Below are positions 45,392 to 53,992 of a stretch of 64,000 nucleotides of DNA, piece by piece. A program made the position numbers and the translations under genes. The notes under the pieces are model-generated. The model was given only the letters and a program-made list of their open reading frames with translations. It was not told the origin of the DNA and ran no database searches. The stretch is from Saccharopolyspora galaxeae (lineage in GTDB: Bacteria; Actinomycetota; Actinomycetes; Mycobacteriales; Pseudonocardiaceae): assembly GCF_016526145.1 (NCBI RefSeq), contig NZ_JADDUE010000004.1, forward strand, positions 434,001-498,000, in the 5' to 3' direction. The first letter of the stretch is position 1. Each line of letters starts with the position of its first letter.

Positions 45392-46417
45392 TCAGCAGTT
45401 GCCGCGGCCTGCCGTGGTGTCGCACAGCGCGGACTCCGCGGACCAGGACAGCTCGCTGCGCGCGTCGGTCCCCAGTTTCCGGGAGGCCGATACGTCGGTG
45501 TCCGCTCCCGAATCACCCTGCAGCCAGTACCGGACCTCGTACTCGCCGCCCCCGCTGGAGTAGGTGAACGCGTAGAACGGCGCGGGCACCGGCGCCGGCC
45601 CGAAATCCGGCGACAGCCAGGCATCTTCGCCTTCCGCAGCATGCGGATCGATGTAGAGGCAGTCGTAGGTGGCGCCCTCGAAGGTGCACTTGCGCGGTTC
45701 ACCGCCGCCGTAGCGGCCGACCGAATCGACCTTCGTGACGCCGTTGGTGGCGAGCCGTTGGTAGATGTCCTCGCACGCGCCTTCGTCGCAGGCGTGCCAA
45801 GCCGACCACGCGGCCGCACGGGATTCCGCAGCGGAAGCACCATCCGCGGCCGAGTCGCAGTACCGACCCACGACGTGCGCGGCGGCCGTCTTCGCCGCCG
45901 ACCGCGAATCCACTGCGGTGGCAGCGGTTTCCTGCGCCCCCAGACCTGCCGAGTCGAGCTGCCAGATGCCGACACCGGGGTTGAAGAACAGACCTTCGGC
46001 GCGCTGCTGCGGATCGGCCAGCGCCGTCTGGTCGTCGTAGCGGGACAACGTCATCGGGGCGGGTGCGGCCCCGGAACCCGCGACCTCCGGCCAGGTCGGG
46101 GCCAGCGTGAGGTTGGTGGCATCGGCCGCGCTCAGCCCGCAATCCTCGGCTGCGGCGGCATCCGCGGCGGCCGACTCGGCCGCGGAGTAGGGCTCGGCGC
46201 CGAATCGCAACGGCCCCGCGGGCAGCCACGCGCGCTCGTGCTTGAGCCGCAGCTCATCGGGATTCGGCCCGCCACCGCCGGAAACCACCGGCCCGCCACC
46301 GGCGGCGAACGCGCTCGCCGGAGCCGACAGCACCGCGACCGCGCCCAGCACGGCGAACGCGCGCGGCCAGCGTCTGCGACGACCGGGTTCGCGCTGCAGA
46401 AGTCTGAAATCGACCAT
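45392..46417 (-). CDS. secreted protein of unknown function, Ala-rich
   Basis: The 341-residue protein has a basic N-terminus and a signal peptide (RAFAVLGAVAVLSAPASAFA), then ELRLKHERAWLPAGPLRFGA, FFNPGVGIWQLDSAGLGAQE, and HACDEGACEDIYQRLATNGV, CTFEGATYDCLYIDPH, with Cys pairs that likely form disulfides, ending DTTAGRGNC. The GVGIWQLDSAG segment recalls the substrate-cleft motif of lysozyme-like lytic enzymes, but this is weak. ATG 46417 has AAAGGTGG upstream; ORF is open further upstream without signal. Function unknown. Confidence 0.7.
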   Translation of the reverse strand: MVDFRLLQREPGRRRRWPRAFAVLGAVAVLSAPASAFAAGGGPVVSGGGGPNPDELRLKHERAWLPAGPLRFGAEPYSAAESAAADAAAAEDCGLSAADATNLTLAPTWPEVAGSGAAPAPMTLSRYDDQTALADPQQRAEGLFFNPGVGIWQLDSAGLGAQETAATAVDSRSAAKTAAAHVVGRYCDSAADGASAAESRAAAWSAWHACDEGACEDIYQRLATNGVTKVDSVGRYGGGEPRKCTFEGATYDCLYIDPHAAEGEDAWLSPDFGPAPVPAPFYAFTYSSGGGEYEVRYWLQGDSGADTDVSASRKLGTDARSELSWSAESALCDTTAGRGNC

Positions 46418-46568
46418 GAGCCACCTTTCGACGTGAAGCGGCAACATGCTCACGTCGGCCCAGTCAGTCGAACTCCGCCGTCCGGAGCAATCCGAGCCGG
46501 GTGCCATCACTTTTTCTGCCATCTTTCGCACACTTCCGGCGGATTCATCGCGCGTTAGGCTGCCCGCC

Positions 46569-47009
46569 ATGCACGGCGAACTGCACGACTTGCTCACCGC
46601 GATCGACCACGTCGGAATCGCGGTCACCGACCTCGACGCGGCGATCGAATTCCAGCGCAGCACCTTCGGGCTGGAAGTGACCCACACCGAGCAGAACGAG
46701 GACCAAGGGGTCCGGGAGGCGATGCTCGCCGCTCCCGGCGACACCGCCGGCGCCACCCGGATCCAGCTGCTGGCGCCGTTGCGGGCGGACTCGGCGATCG
46801 GGAAGTTCCTGGACCGCAACGGTCCCGGACTGCAACAGCTCGCATACCGGGTGACCGATGTGGACGCGGCCTGCGCGGCACTGCGTGCCAGCGGGTTGCG
46901 GTTGCTCTACGACGCTCCGCGGCGGGGCACCGAGGACAGCCGGATCAACTTCGTGCACCCGAAGGACGCGGGGGGCGTCCTGGTCGAACTGGTGGAACCG
47001 GCGGCCTGA
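46569..47009 (+). CDS. mce: methylmalonyl-CoA epimerase
   Basis: The 146-residue VOC-fold protein shows IDHVGIAVTDLDAAIEFQRS and FGLEVTHTE at the N-half, then GPGLQQLAYRVTDVDAACA and INFVHPKDAGGVLVELVEP, with metal-binding His/Glu residues. It interconverts (2R)- and (2S)-methylmalonyl-CoA in propionate metabolism. TAGGCT ends 7 bases before the ATG (leaderless). It is divergent from the secreted-protein gene; methylmalonyl-CoA mutase is not in the window. Confidence 0.88.
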   Translation: MHGELHDLLTAIDHVGIAVTDLDAAIEFQRSTFGLEVTHTEQNEDQGVREAMLAAPGDTAGATRIQLLAPLRADSAIGKFLDRNGPGLQQLAYRVTDVDAACAALRASGLRLLYDAPRRGTEDSRINFVHPKDAGGVLVELVEPAA

Positions 47010-47037
47010 CGGCTGCGGCGGCGACGGCTCCGGTCAC

Positions 47038-47115
47038 GGCCCGGTCGGGAAGGCCCGGTCGGAAGGCCCGGTCGGAAGGCGCCGTCGGAAGGCGCCGTCG
47101 GGAAGGCATGGTCGG
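47038..47115. repeat. six-copy tandem repeat, 13-14-bp unit
   Basis: The unit is GGCCCGGTCGGAA with variants (GGCGCCGTCGGAA, GGCATGGTCGG); units start at 47038, 47052, 47065, 47078, 47091 and 47105. The array fills most of the 121-base gap between the convergent mce and TetR genes. Likely a slippage-prone locus useful for strain typing. Confidence 0.8.
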
Positions 47116-47130
47116 CGCTTCACCTCGGCG

Positions 47131-47805
47131 TCACGGTGCGGGCCGCTCCAGCGCCCGCGCGATGAAGCAGATCTCGCGGTCCAGCTCGTCCTCGTCCCCG
47201 TGCCGGGCCACGGCGTGCCGGTGGCTGACCACCCTGGCCAGCAGCAGCGCGGCGGTGTCGACGTCCTCGGCACCGCCACCCGCCGCAGACCCGTCCGACG
47301 CGGCAGGCGCCAGCGCGGCCGAGATGACTTCGCGGATCTGGCGCACCACGACGTCGAACCGCTCCTGCAACGCCCGCCGGACCGCGGCGTGCGTGTCCGC
47401 TTCGCGCCAGAGCAAGTGGCTCAGCAGCACCGACGACTCGAACCGCCGGTCCAGTTCGGACACCAGCCGGTACAGGCTGCCGGTGACGTCGCCTGCCAGC
47501 ACGATCCGCGCGGGGTCCAGCTCCTCGTCCGGCAGTCGCTCCACCAGCGCGACGAGCAGGTCCTGCTTGCGGCGGAAGTAGTAGTGGATCAGTCCTTTCG
47601 GGACCTGGGCGCGCTCGGCGATCCGCGAGGTCGGGGTGGCGTCGAACCCGGACTCGGCGAACAACTCCCCCGCCGCGGACAGGATCCGCTCACGTGCCGG
47701 ACAACGGCACGCACCGTCGGCGACCGCAGCCTCGGCGTGCGGTTCCGCCGCCGGGCCGCAACCGCACGCCGACGACTGCTCCGGCGCTCCGAGTGCCCAT
47801 GCCAC
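47131..47805 (-). CDS. TetR family regulator with Cys/His-rich N-terminus
   Basis: The 224-residue regulator has a TetR helix-turn-helix (RERILSAAGELFAESGFDAT then SRIAERAQVPKGLIHYYF) and a variable ligand domain. Before it lie about 36 extra residues with two CxC motifs and a His (C14, C16, H23, C33, C35), which could bind a metal or sense redox. GTG 47805 follows GGAGGACGCG, which supports the long start. The target and ligand are unknown; it is divergent from nothing but precedes the SPW gene on the same strand, downstream of it. Confidence 0.82.
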   Translation of the reverse strand: MAWALGAPEQSSACGCGPAAEPHAEAAVADGACRCPARERILSAAGELFAESGFDATPTSRIAERAQVPKGLIHYYFRRKQDLLVALVERLPDEELDPARIVLAGDVTGSLYRLVSELDRRFESSVLLSHLLWREADTHAAVRRALQERFDVVVRQIREVISAALAPAASDGSAAGGGAEDVDTAALLLARVVSHRHAVARHGDEDELDREICFIARALERPAP

Positions 47806-47899
47806 CGCGTCCTCCAGCGTCGATCAGCCGGTCGATCACCTCCGTGCAACGTACCGGCGGTGCCGGAACCGGCCGGAACGCGACCGCCGGACGCGCCCG

Positions 47900-48283
47900 C
47901 TATCGCGGGGCCGCCGCTGCACTGCCGTGCGCGGCGCCGGCCTCCGGCAGGGCGGCGGCGCCCACCGCCACGGCCAGCACCCCGACCACCCAGCAGGTCC
48001 AAGCGGCACCCGCGAGACCGGCGAACCCGAGCACCCAGGGCGACAGGAACAGCAGCACGCCCAGCACCATGTGCGCGTATTCGCTGGTCATCGAGCCCGG
48101 CATCACCAACGACCACACGGCGCCGAGCACCAGCAGCACGCCCAGCACGAGCATCGCCGAGACCGCGCCGCCGCTGGTGCGGGTCCACAAGGTGGCCAGC
48201 AGCAAGTACACGCCCAGCAGCAGCGCCACCCAGTCCTGCCAACGATTCCACGGCCGGACCTGCGCGTTCGCCTTGGTCGCCAC
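47900..48283 (-). CDS. SPW-repeat membrane protein
   Basis: The 127-residue protein has four hydrophobic segments: WQDWVALLLGVYLLLATLWT, MLVLGVLLVLGAVWSLVMPG, MVLGVLLFLSPWVLGFAGLA and WVVGVLAVAVGAAALPEAGA. The WQDW and SPWVLGF motifs mark the SPW repeat family, of unknown function. GTG 48283 follows GGAGG with 8-base spacing. It lies upstream of the TetR gene by about 94 bases, and might be its partner. Confidence 0.78.
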   Translation of the reverse strand: MATKANAQVRPWNRWQDWVALLLGVYLLLATLWTRTSGGAVSAMLVLGVLLVLGAVWSLVMPGSMTSEYAHMVLGVLLFLSPWVLGFAGLAGAAWTCWVVGVLAVAVGAAALPEAGAAHGSAAAAPR

Positions 48284-48466
48284 GTCGCTCACCTCCACCG
48301 CCCGGATGCGCCTGTCGAAGGTCGGGGCACACCGCCGGCGGCGTCCAGGGTCCTTCGGCTCGGTCCAGCCCGGCTTTACCCGGTCCGGTGAGCGACCCCG
48401 CGGAAACTCCCCCGTTCCCGCCCACACCTCCCACAACGCGGGTGCCTTCCAGGTAGCGTGGTCGTC

Positions 48467-50218
48467 ATGGGCCTCGCCGACGACCGTGATCTACTCCCGC
48501 TGGGTTCGGGATTCGACCTCGTTCGCAAGAACGGATACGACCGCGCTCAGGTCGACGAGCATCTGGAACGGGTCGACGCCGATCTGCGCATCCTCACCTC
48601 GGACCGCGACGCGGCCGTCGCCCAGGCCCGGGATGTGTCCAAGCAGCTCGAATCCGCGCGCTCGGAGATCGAGAACCTGCGCGGCCAGGTCGAACGGCTG
48701 TCCAAGCCGCCGACGACGCTGGAAGGGCTCAGCGAGCGGTTGCAGCGGATGCTCAAGCTCGCCCAGGACGAGGCGGGCGACATCCGCAGCCGCGCCGAGA
48801 AGGACGCCGCCGAGACCCGCAGCCGCTCCGAGTCCGAGGCGGGCGCGCTGCGCACCCGCTACGAGAAGCTGATCGCCGAGGTCGACGAGCGGCGCACCGA
48901 GATGGAGACCGAGCACCGCTCGGTGCTGGACAAGGCAAAGGCCGAGGCCGAGCGGATCACCACCGAGGCCGAGCAGAACCGCGTCCGCGCCGACGAGGAG
49001 TCCGAGGCCCGCCGGACGCAGGTCGAGGAGGACTTCGAGATCGCGATGGCGGCTCGGCGCACCGAGTCGATGAAGACCCTCGCCGAGCAGGAGGCCACCA
49101 GCAAAGCCGACGCGCAGCGCCGCGTCCGCGAGGCCACCGAGGAGGCCAACCGCAGGCTCCGCGAAGGCACCAACGAGGCGCACCGCCGGGTCCGCGAGGC
49201 CACCGACGAAGCCAACCGGCTCAACACCGAATCCACCCAGGCGGCCGAGAAGCTGGAGCGGGAGAGCACCGAGGCAGCCGAACGCCGCGAGCGCGAGAGC
49301 ACCGAGGCCGCCGAGAAGCGCGAACGCGAGAGCGTCGAAGCCGCGCAGCAGCGCGAGCAGGAAAGCGTCGAGGCCGCGCAGCGCCGCGAGCGGGAAAGCA
49401 CCCAGGAAGCGGAGCGCCTGGTCGCCGAGGCCACCGAGAAGGCCAACCGGATGATCCAGGAGTGCACCGACGAGGCGACGCGCCTGGTCGACGACGGCAC
49501 CCGGGAGAGCGAGCGGCTGGTCCGGGAATCCCGCGCGGACGCCGAGCGCAGGCTGGTGGCCACCACCGAGGAGGCCCAGCGCCGGCTGACCAAGGCCGAT
49601 GACCAGGTGCACTCGCTGACCGAGCTGCGGGACACGGTGGCGGCGAAGCTGCGCGACGCCGCGGAACTGCTCGGGCAGACGACGCCGCTGCTGGAGCGGC
49701 TGGACCAGGAGGACTCCGAGGAGGCCGCGCTGCGCGAGGCCGCCGCGGAAGCCCGCGAGCAGGCGCGCAAGGGCGCCGCGGAGGCCGTGGCGGCGGATCG
49801 GCCGCAGGACGCCGCGGCGTCCGTGGACGGTCCTGCGGCGTCCGCGGACGGTCCTACCGAGAAGATCCGGCGGCGGGACTTGCCGGGCGCCTCCGGCTCG
49901 AACGGGAGCGGCCCGGGGAACCAGAGCGGCTCGGTGAATCAGAGCGGCTCGAAGACCGGTGCGGCCGCAACTGCGGCAGCGGGACCGGTCCGGTCCGGGC
50001 AGTCGGCGACCGCGACGCCCGTCGCCTCGGCGTCCGGAACCGCGGCGAGCCCGGCCGGTTCGACCGCGGGTCAGCAGGCGGCCCAGCAGGCGACGGAGTC
50101 CGCGCAGGCCGAGGCCAAGCCGAACCCGCACGACCAGCCGACCCGCCGGATCCAGCTGCCCGTCCCGGGCCAGGCCCAGCAGCCCGGCGCGCCGAGCCGC
50201 ACCGACAAGTCCCGCTGA
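48467..50218 (+). CDS. DivIVA/Scy-like coiled-coil protein with hendecad repeats
   Basis: The 583-residue protein begins with a DivIVA-like N-terminus (DLVRKNGYDRAQVDEHLERV), then a very long coiled coil. Residues about 218-330 consist of 11-residue repeats such as ESTEAAEKRER, ESVEAAQQREQ and RRVREATEEAN. The C-terminal 140 residues are Ala/Gly/Ser-rich and probably disordered. Such proteins build polar or cytoskeletal scaffolds in actinomycetes. TAGCGT ends 7 bases before the ATG at 48467. It is a single gene. Polar growth role is inferred. Confidence 0.85.
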   Translation: MGLADDRDLLPLGSGFDLVRKNGYDRAQVDEHLERVDADLRILTSDRDAAVAQARDVSKQLESARSEIENLRGQVERLSKPPTTLEGLSERLQRMLKLAQDEAGDIRSRAEKDAAETRSRSESEAGALRTRYEKLIAEVDERRTEMETEHRSVLDKAKAEAERITTEAEQNRVRADEESEARRTQVEEDFEIAMAARRTESMKTLAEQEATSKADAQRRVREATEEANRRLREGTNEAHRRVREATDEANRLNTESTQAAEKLERESTEAAERRERESTEAAEKRERESVEAAQQREQESVEAAQRRERESTQEAERLVAEATEKANRMIQECTDEATRLVDDGTRESERLVRESRADAERRLVATTEEAQRRLTKADDQVHSLTELRDTVAAKLRDAAELLGQTTPLLERLDQEDSEEAALREAAAEAREQARKGAAEAVAADRPQDAAASVDGPAASADGPTEKIRRRDLPGASGSNGSGPGNQSGSVNQSGSKTGAAATAAAGPVRSGQSATATPVASASGTAASPAGSTAGQQAAQQATESAQAEAKPNPHDQPTRRIQLPVPGQAQQPGAPSRTDKSR

Positions 50219-50340
50219 GCCGCCTCGGGAAACGGCTGCGCAGCGCCGCCACCCGAGGCGCCTGATCGAACTCTCCGAGCGGACACGCGCGCCCGGACCG
50301 CTCGCTCAGGCGAAAGATCTCCGGGCTGCGAAGCCCGACC

Positions 50341-51216
50341 TCACAGCTGAGGTTCCGCGCGGTACGCGGTGGCGAACCGCGGACGCCCGGCCAGGTCCGT
50401 GTGATCCTCCACCTCGCACAGGACCCTCCTGGCCTTCAACAACGCGGGCACCGATCCGCCGTGGGTGTCGTCGTGCTCGATCGCCATGCCGCCGCCGTGC
50501 CGCAGCAGCCGCGCGCCGCAAGCGATCACCTGCCGGACCACGTCCAGCCCGTCGCGGCCGCCGAACACGGCCTCGTGCGGATCGTGCTCGCGCACTTCCG
50601 GCGGCACCGGCGTGCCCTCCGGCACGTACGGCGGGTTGCACAGCACCAGGTCGACCAGGCCTTCCAGGTCCATCAGCAACGTCGGGTCGTGCACATCGCC
50701 CGCGTGCAGCCGGGTCGGCGTGTCGCCCGCGGCGGCCTGCTGGTCGATGTTGTGCCTCGCCCAGGTCAGCGCGTTCGTGTCCAGCTCGACCGCGTGCACC
50801 GTCGCGTCGGGGCGCGCGTTGGCCACGGCCAGCGCGAGCGCGCCGGTGCCGGTGCACAGGTCGACGACGGTGGGATGCTCGATCCCTTCGAGCGTGGCCA
50901 GTCCCCAGGCGAGCAGCAGCTCGGTCTCCGGGCGCGGGACGAACACGCCTGGACCGACGCTGAGCGTCACGTTGCCGAGGGTCGCGGTGCCCACGAGGTG
51001 CTGCAACGGCACCCGCTCGGCCCGCTGCCGCACCAGCGCGTGCAGCGCTTCCACCACGGGCGGATCCACCAGCGGCACCATCATCAACTTGGTCCGCTCC
51101 ACCCCTAGCAGGTGGGCGGCCAGCAGTTCGGCGTCGGTGCGCGGGCTCGGCACGCCTGCCGCGGACAACATGCGTGCCGCTTCGAGGATGGCCAGGCGCA
51201 GTGGCTGTCGAGTCAC
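50341..51216 (-). CDS. prmC: peptide chain release factor N5-glutamine methyltransferase
   Basis: The 291-residue enzyme methylates the GGQ glutamine of release factors. It has the N-terminal helical domain, VDLCTGTGALALAVANARP for SAM and the substrate motif NPPYVPEG. GTG 51216 is preceded by TAAGCT 6 bases away, so it may have its own leaderless transcript although it follows prfA by about 70 bases. Its substrate gene prfA is next to it. Confidence 0.95.
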   Translation of the reverse strand: MTRQPLRLAILEAARMLSAAGVPSPRTDAELLAAHLLGVERTKLMMVPLVDPPVVEALHALVRQRAERVPLQHLVGTATLGNVTLSVGPGVFVPRPETELLLAWGLATLEGIEHPTVVDLCTGTGALALAVANARPDATVHAVELDTNALTWARHNIDQQAAAGDTPTRLHAGDVHDPTLLMDLEGLVDLVLCNPPYVPEGTPVPPEVREHDPHEAVFGGRDGLDVVRQVIACGARLLRHGGGMAIEHDDTHGGSVPALLKARRVLCEVEDHTDLAGRPRFATAYRAEPQL

Positions 51217-51286
51217 GGGGCAAGCTTAGAGCGCGTGATCTCCGGACCCGCTCAGGCGAGGCCCGAAAACGCCGGAACGGCTGCGC

Positions 51287-52357
51287 TCACCCGGTCGAGG
51301 CGAGGCGTTCCTCCCGGTCGGCGGTGATCAACGCGCCCAGCACGCCGTCCAGGTCGCCGTCGAGCACGTGCTCGAGGTTGTACGCCTTGTAATTGACCCG
51401 GTGATCGGAGATCCGGTTCTCCGGGAAGTTGTAGGTGCGCACCCGCTCGGAGCGGTCCACGGTGCGCACCTGGCTGCGACGGGTCTCGGCCGCTTCGCGC
51501 TCGGCCTCCTCGTCGGCCATCGCCTGCAGCCGCGCACGCAGCACGTGGATCGCGCGCAGCTTGTTCTGCAGCTGGGACTTCTCGTTCTGGCAGGAGACGA
51601 CGACCCCGGTGGGCAGGTGCGTGATCCGCACCGCCGAGTCGGTCGTGTTCACGCTCTGCCCGCCGGGGCCCGAGGACCGGTAGACGTCGATGCGCAGGTC
51701 CTTCTCGTCCACCTCGACCTCGACGTCCTCGGTCTCGGGATAGACCAGCACCCCGGCCGCCGAAGTGTGCACCCGGCCCTGGGACTCCGTGACCGGCACC
51801 CGCTGCACCCGGTGCACGCCGCCCTCGAACTTCAGCTTCGACCACACGCCGTCCGGGCCCGGATCGGCCTTCTCCTTCACCGAGACCGTGACGTCCTTGT
51901 AGCCGCCGAGTTCGGATTCGGTGGAGCCCAGCACCTCGGCGCGCCAGCCCTGGCGCTCGGCGAAGCGCAGGTACATCCGCAGCAGATCGCCCGCGAACAA
52001 CGCGGATTCCTCGCCGCCCTCACCGGATTTGATCTCCAGCAGCACGTCCGAGGAGTCGCGCTGGTCGCGCGGCAGCAGCAGCTCGGTGAGCCTGGCCTCC
52101 AGCGCGGGCAGCGAGTCGGCGAGCGATTCGGCCTCCGCGGCGAACGCCGGGTCCTCGTCGGCGAGTTCGCGGGCCGTGGCCAGGTCGGAACGCACCCGGT
52201 GCCATTCCCCGGCGGCCTTGGCCACCGGGGTGAGTTCGGCGTAGCGGCGCCCCAGTTTGCGCGCGTTGGCCTGGTCGGCGTGCACGTCCGGTTCGGCGAG
52301 CCGCCGTTCCAGCTCCGCATGCTCGGCGAGCAGCTCTTCGAGCTTCGAAGTCTCCAC
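51287..52357 (-). CDS. prfA: peptide chain release factor 1
   Basis: The 356-residue factor reads UAA and UAG stops. The stop-recognition region is [20 protein letters not shown] (P-V-T), and the catalytic GGQ lies in [20 protein letters not shown]. Length and layout are normal. The start ATG 52357 follows AAGGTTGCCG, a modest Shine-Dalgarno. A strong hairpin lies between it and rpmE. Confidence 0.96.
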   Translation of the reverse strand: METSKLEELLAEHAELERRLAEPDVHADQANARKLGRRYAELTPVAKAAGEWHRVRSDLATARELADEDPAFAAEAESLADSLPALEARLTELLLPRDQRDSSDVLLEIKSGEGGEESALFAGDLLRMYLRFAERQGWRAEVLGSTESELGGYKDVTVSVKEKADPGPDGVWSKLKFEGGVHRVQRVPVTESQGRVHTSAAGVLVYPETEDVEVEVDEKDLRIDVYRSSGPGGQSVNTTDSAVRITHLPTGVVVSCQNEKSQLQNKLRAIHVLRARLQAMADEEAEREAAETRRSQVRTVDRSERVRTYNFPENRISDHRVNYKAYNLEHVLDGDLDGVLGALITADREERLASTG

Positions 52358-52396
52358 GGCAACCTTCTTCTCGACCGGTACAGGTGCGGCACGACA

Positions 52397-52434
52397 ACGG
52401 CGCCCGCCCCGCGCGTCGCGGGAGCGGGCGCCGT
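52397..52434 (-). terminator. strong hairpin between rpmE and prfA
   Basis: On the minus strand ACGGCGCCCGC pairs with GCGGGCGCCGT, with a further CCCGCG/CGCGGG stem inside and one bulged T. It starts about 9 bases after the rpmE stop. There is only a short T-containing tail (TGTCGTG), so termination may be partial. Confidence 0.65.
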
Positions 52435-52442
52435 CGGCTCAG

Positions 52443-52673
52443 CTACTTCTTGGTGCGAGCGCCCTGCGGGCGGCGGCCGTAGCGGGCCTCGAAGCGGGCC
52501 ACGCGGCCGCCGGTGTCCAGGATCTTCTGCTTGCCCGTGTAGAACGGGTGGCAGTTCGAGCAGACCTCGACGGTGATGTTGCCGCTGGCCTGGGTGCTGC
52601 GAGTGGTGAAGGTGTTCCCGCAACCACAGGTCACCTCGGTGGTGACGTATCCGGGGTGGATGTCCGACTTCAA
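52443..52673 (-). CDS. rpmE: 50S ribosomal protein L31, zinc-binding (C+) form
   Basis: The 76-residue protein begins [20 protein letters not shown] and has [16 protein letters not shown], with the CxxC-type zinc ligands (C16, C18, C37, C40 region), so it is the zinc-containing form. The C-terminal tail is basic. TTG 52673 follows AGGAGG with 7-base spacing. It is separated from rho, its usual mycobacterial neighbour. Confidence 0.95.
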   Translation of the reverse strand: MKSDIHPGYVTTEVTCGCGNTFTTRSTQASGNITVEVCSNCHPFYTGKQKILDTGGRVARFEARYGRRPQGARTKK

Positions 52674-52905
52674 CGCTTGTCCTCCTGTTCGTGGCTCCGG
52701 GTCCCCGCGCCGGGTGCGCCGCGAGGTGAACCGGTGCCTTTTCCGATCCGGCATTCTGCCAGATCGAGGGCGCTGACCTGCAACGCAGGGGCACCGCGGG
52801 GTATTCCGGCAGGCAGCCGCCCGGCGCGGTGCACCGACCGCCCGGCGCGCCTCGCGGACCGCCCGGCGCACGGCGGCCCGCGAGGTCCTGCGAACCGGGA
52901 CGTTC

Positions 52906-53307
52906 GTGTACACACTTTCCGGCGTGCAGCAGTGCTCCCTCTTCGGCGAACTCGGGATCCGGTCGTGGCTGGCCTTGCCGCCGCTGTTCCTGTGCGGAAC
53001 CGCCGGCGTGGCCGCGGCGCTGGACCGGATGCTGGCCGAGAGCACTTCCACGGCGCTGTCGGTTCCGCTGATGTTCGGGTGCGCCGCCGGGCTCGCGGTT
53101 CTCAGCGGTGGCCAAGTGCGGTGGTCGCGACGGTGGCAGCGGCGCGTGCTGCGGTTCGGCTACCCGGTGGTGCTGCTGGCGTGCGCGGTCAGCACCGATC
53201 AGGTCCTGGTTCCGCTGCTGCCGATGCTGGTCGTCGGCGCGGCGACGCTGTTCGTCCTGGCCGCGCTGCTGGCGCGCCGGCCCGGAACGCGTTGCGGGCA
53301 GAACTGA
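52906..53307 (+). CDS. putative membrane protein, unrecognised
   Basis: The 133-residue frame has four hydrophobic stretches: [59 protein letters not shown] and [18 protein letters not shown]. Its codon use fits the surrounding genes. GTG 52906 has no clear Shine-Dalgarno. It converges on the DUF305 gene with 1 base between stops. I do not recognise a family; it may be real or a hydrophobic-looking open frame. Confidence 0.5.
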   Translation: MYTLSGVQQCSLFGELGIRSWLALPPLFLCGTAGVAAALDRMLAESTSTALSVPLMFGCAAGLAVLSGGQVRWSRRWQRRVLRFGYPVVLLACAVSTDQVLVPLLPMLVVGAATLFVLAALLARRPGTRCGQN

Positions 53308-53308
53308 C

Positions 53309-53992
53309 TCAACCCGGCGGCAGCGGGGCCGCGCCGCGCGCGGCGAGCATGGCGCGCATGAGTTCGCTTTCGGTCGCCTGCGAGCCGAGCATGTTGCTCG
53401 CCAACCCGCGCACCGGAGCCAGCGCGGCGTGCTCGGCGCCGTAGCGGGCCATCGGCGCGCCGCCCTCGTGGTGGCGCAGCATCAGCCGCAGGAACTCGGT
53501 GTCGAAAGCGGGCCCGCGCAGCGTCCGCAACCGCGCGAGCTCCGCGCTGTCGGCCATGCCGGGCATCCCCGCCCCGGCCGCCATGCCGCCGTGCTGGTGC
53601 TCGCCCCCGCGCTGGTGCTCGCCACCGTGCATCCACTGCATCGGCGGACCGCTCGCCTGCGGTGGCTGCCCCCACAAGTTCAGCCACCCCTGCATCCGGC
53701 CGATCTGGTCGCGCTGGTTGGTCTCGATGTCGAACGCGAGCCCGCGGACCTCGGCGTCGCCGCCGCGTTCCCGCGCGAGCGTGGCCATGGTGACCGCCTG
53801 CTGGTGATGCATCGACATGTCCTGCGCAAAGCCGACGTCGACCGCGCCGGGCGCGGGCTCCGATGGTCGTGCCGGCCCGGCGATCAGCAGTCCTGCGGCG
53901 GCACCGAGCAGCAGCAGAGCCGTCGCCACCCCGGCCGCGATGACTACCCGTGCCATCAGCGGCCACCGCGAGTTCCACGCCGCGCCGGTCAA
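53309..53992 (-). CDS. DUF305 family secreted/membrane-anchored protein
   Basis: The 227-residue protein has an N-terminal membrane segment (VVIAAGVATALLLLGAAAGL) and DUF305 motifs FAQDMSMHHQQAVTMA and LRLMLRHHEGGAPMARYGA, rich in His and Met, which suggests metal (perhaps copper) handling outside the cell. A middle stretch repeats GGEHQHGG. TTG 53992 overlaps the upstream TGA, so it is coupled to the DUF3105 gene. Metal binding is inferred. Confidence 0.82.
   Translation of the reverse strand: MTGAAWNSRWPLMARVVIAAGVATALLLLGAAAGLLIAGPARPSEPAPGAVDVGFAQDMSMHHQQAVTMATLARERGGDAEVRGLAFDIETNQRDQIGRMQGWLNLWGQPPQASGPPMQWMHGGEHQRGGEHQHGGMAAGAGMPGMADSAELARLRTLRGPAFDTEFLRLMLRHHEGGAPMARYGAEHAALAPVRGLASNMLGSQATESELMRAMLAARGAAPLPPG

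Noticed and set aside
47038-47115. CRISPR array.
   Set aside because: Units are 13-14 bp and directly adjacent without spacers; no cas genes.
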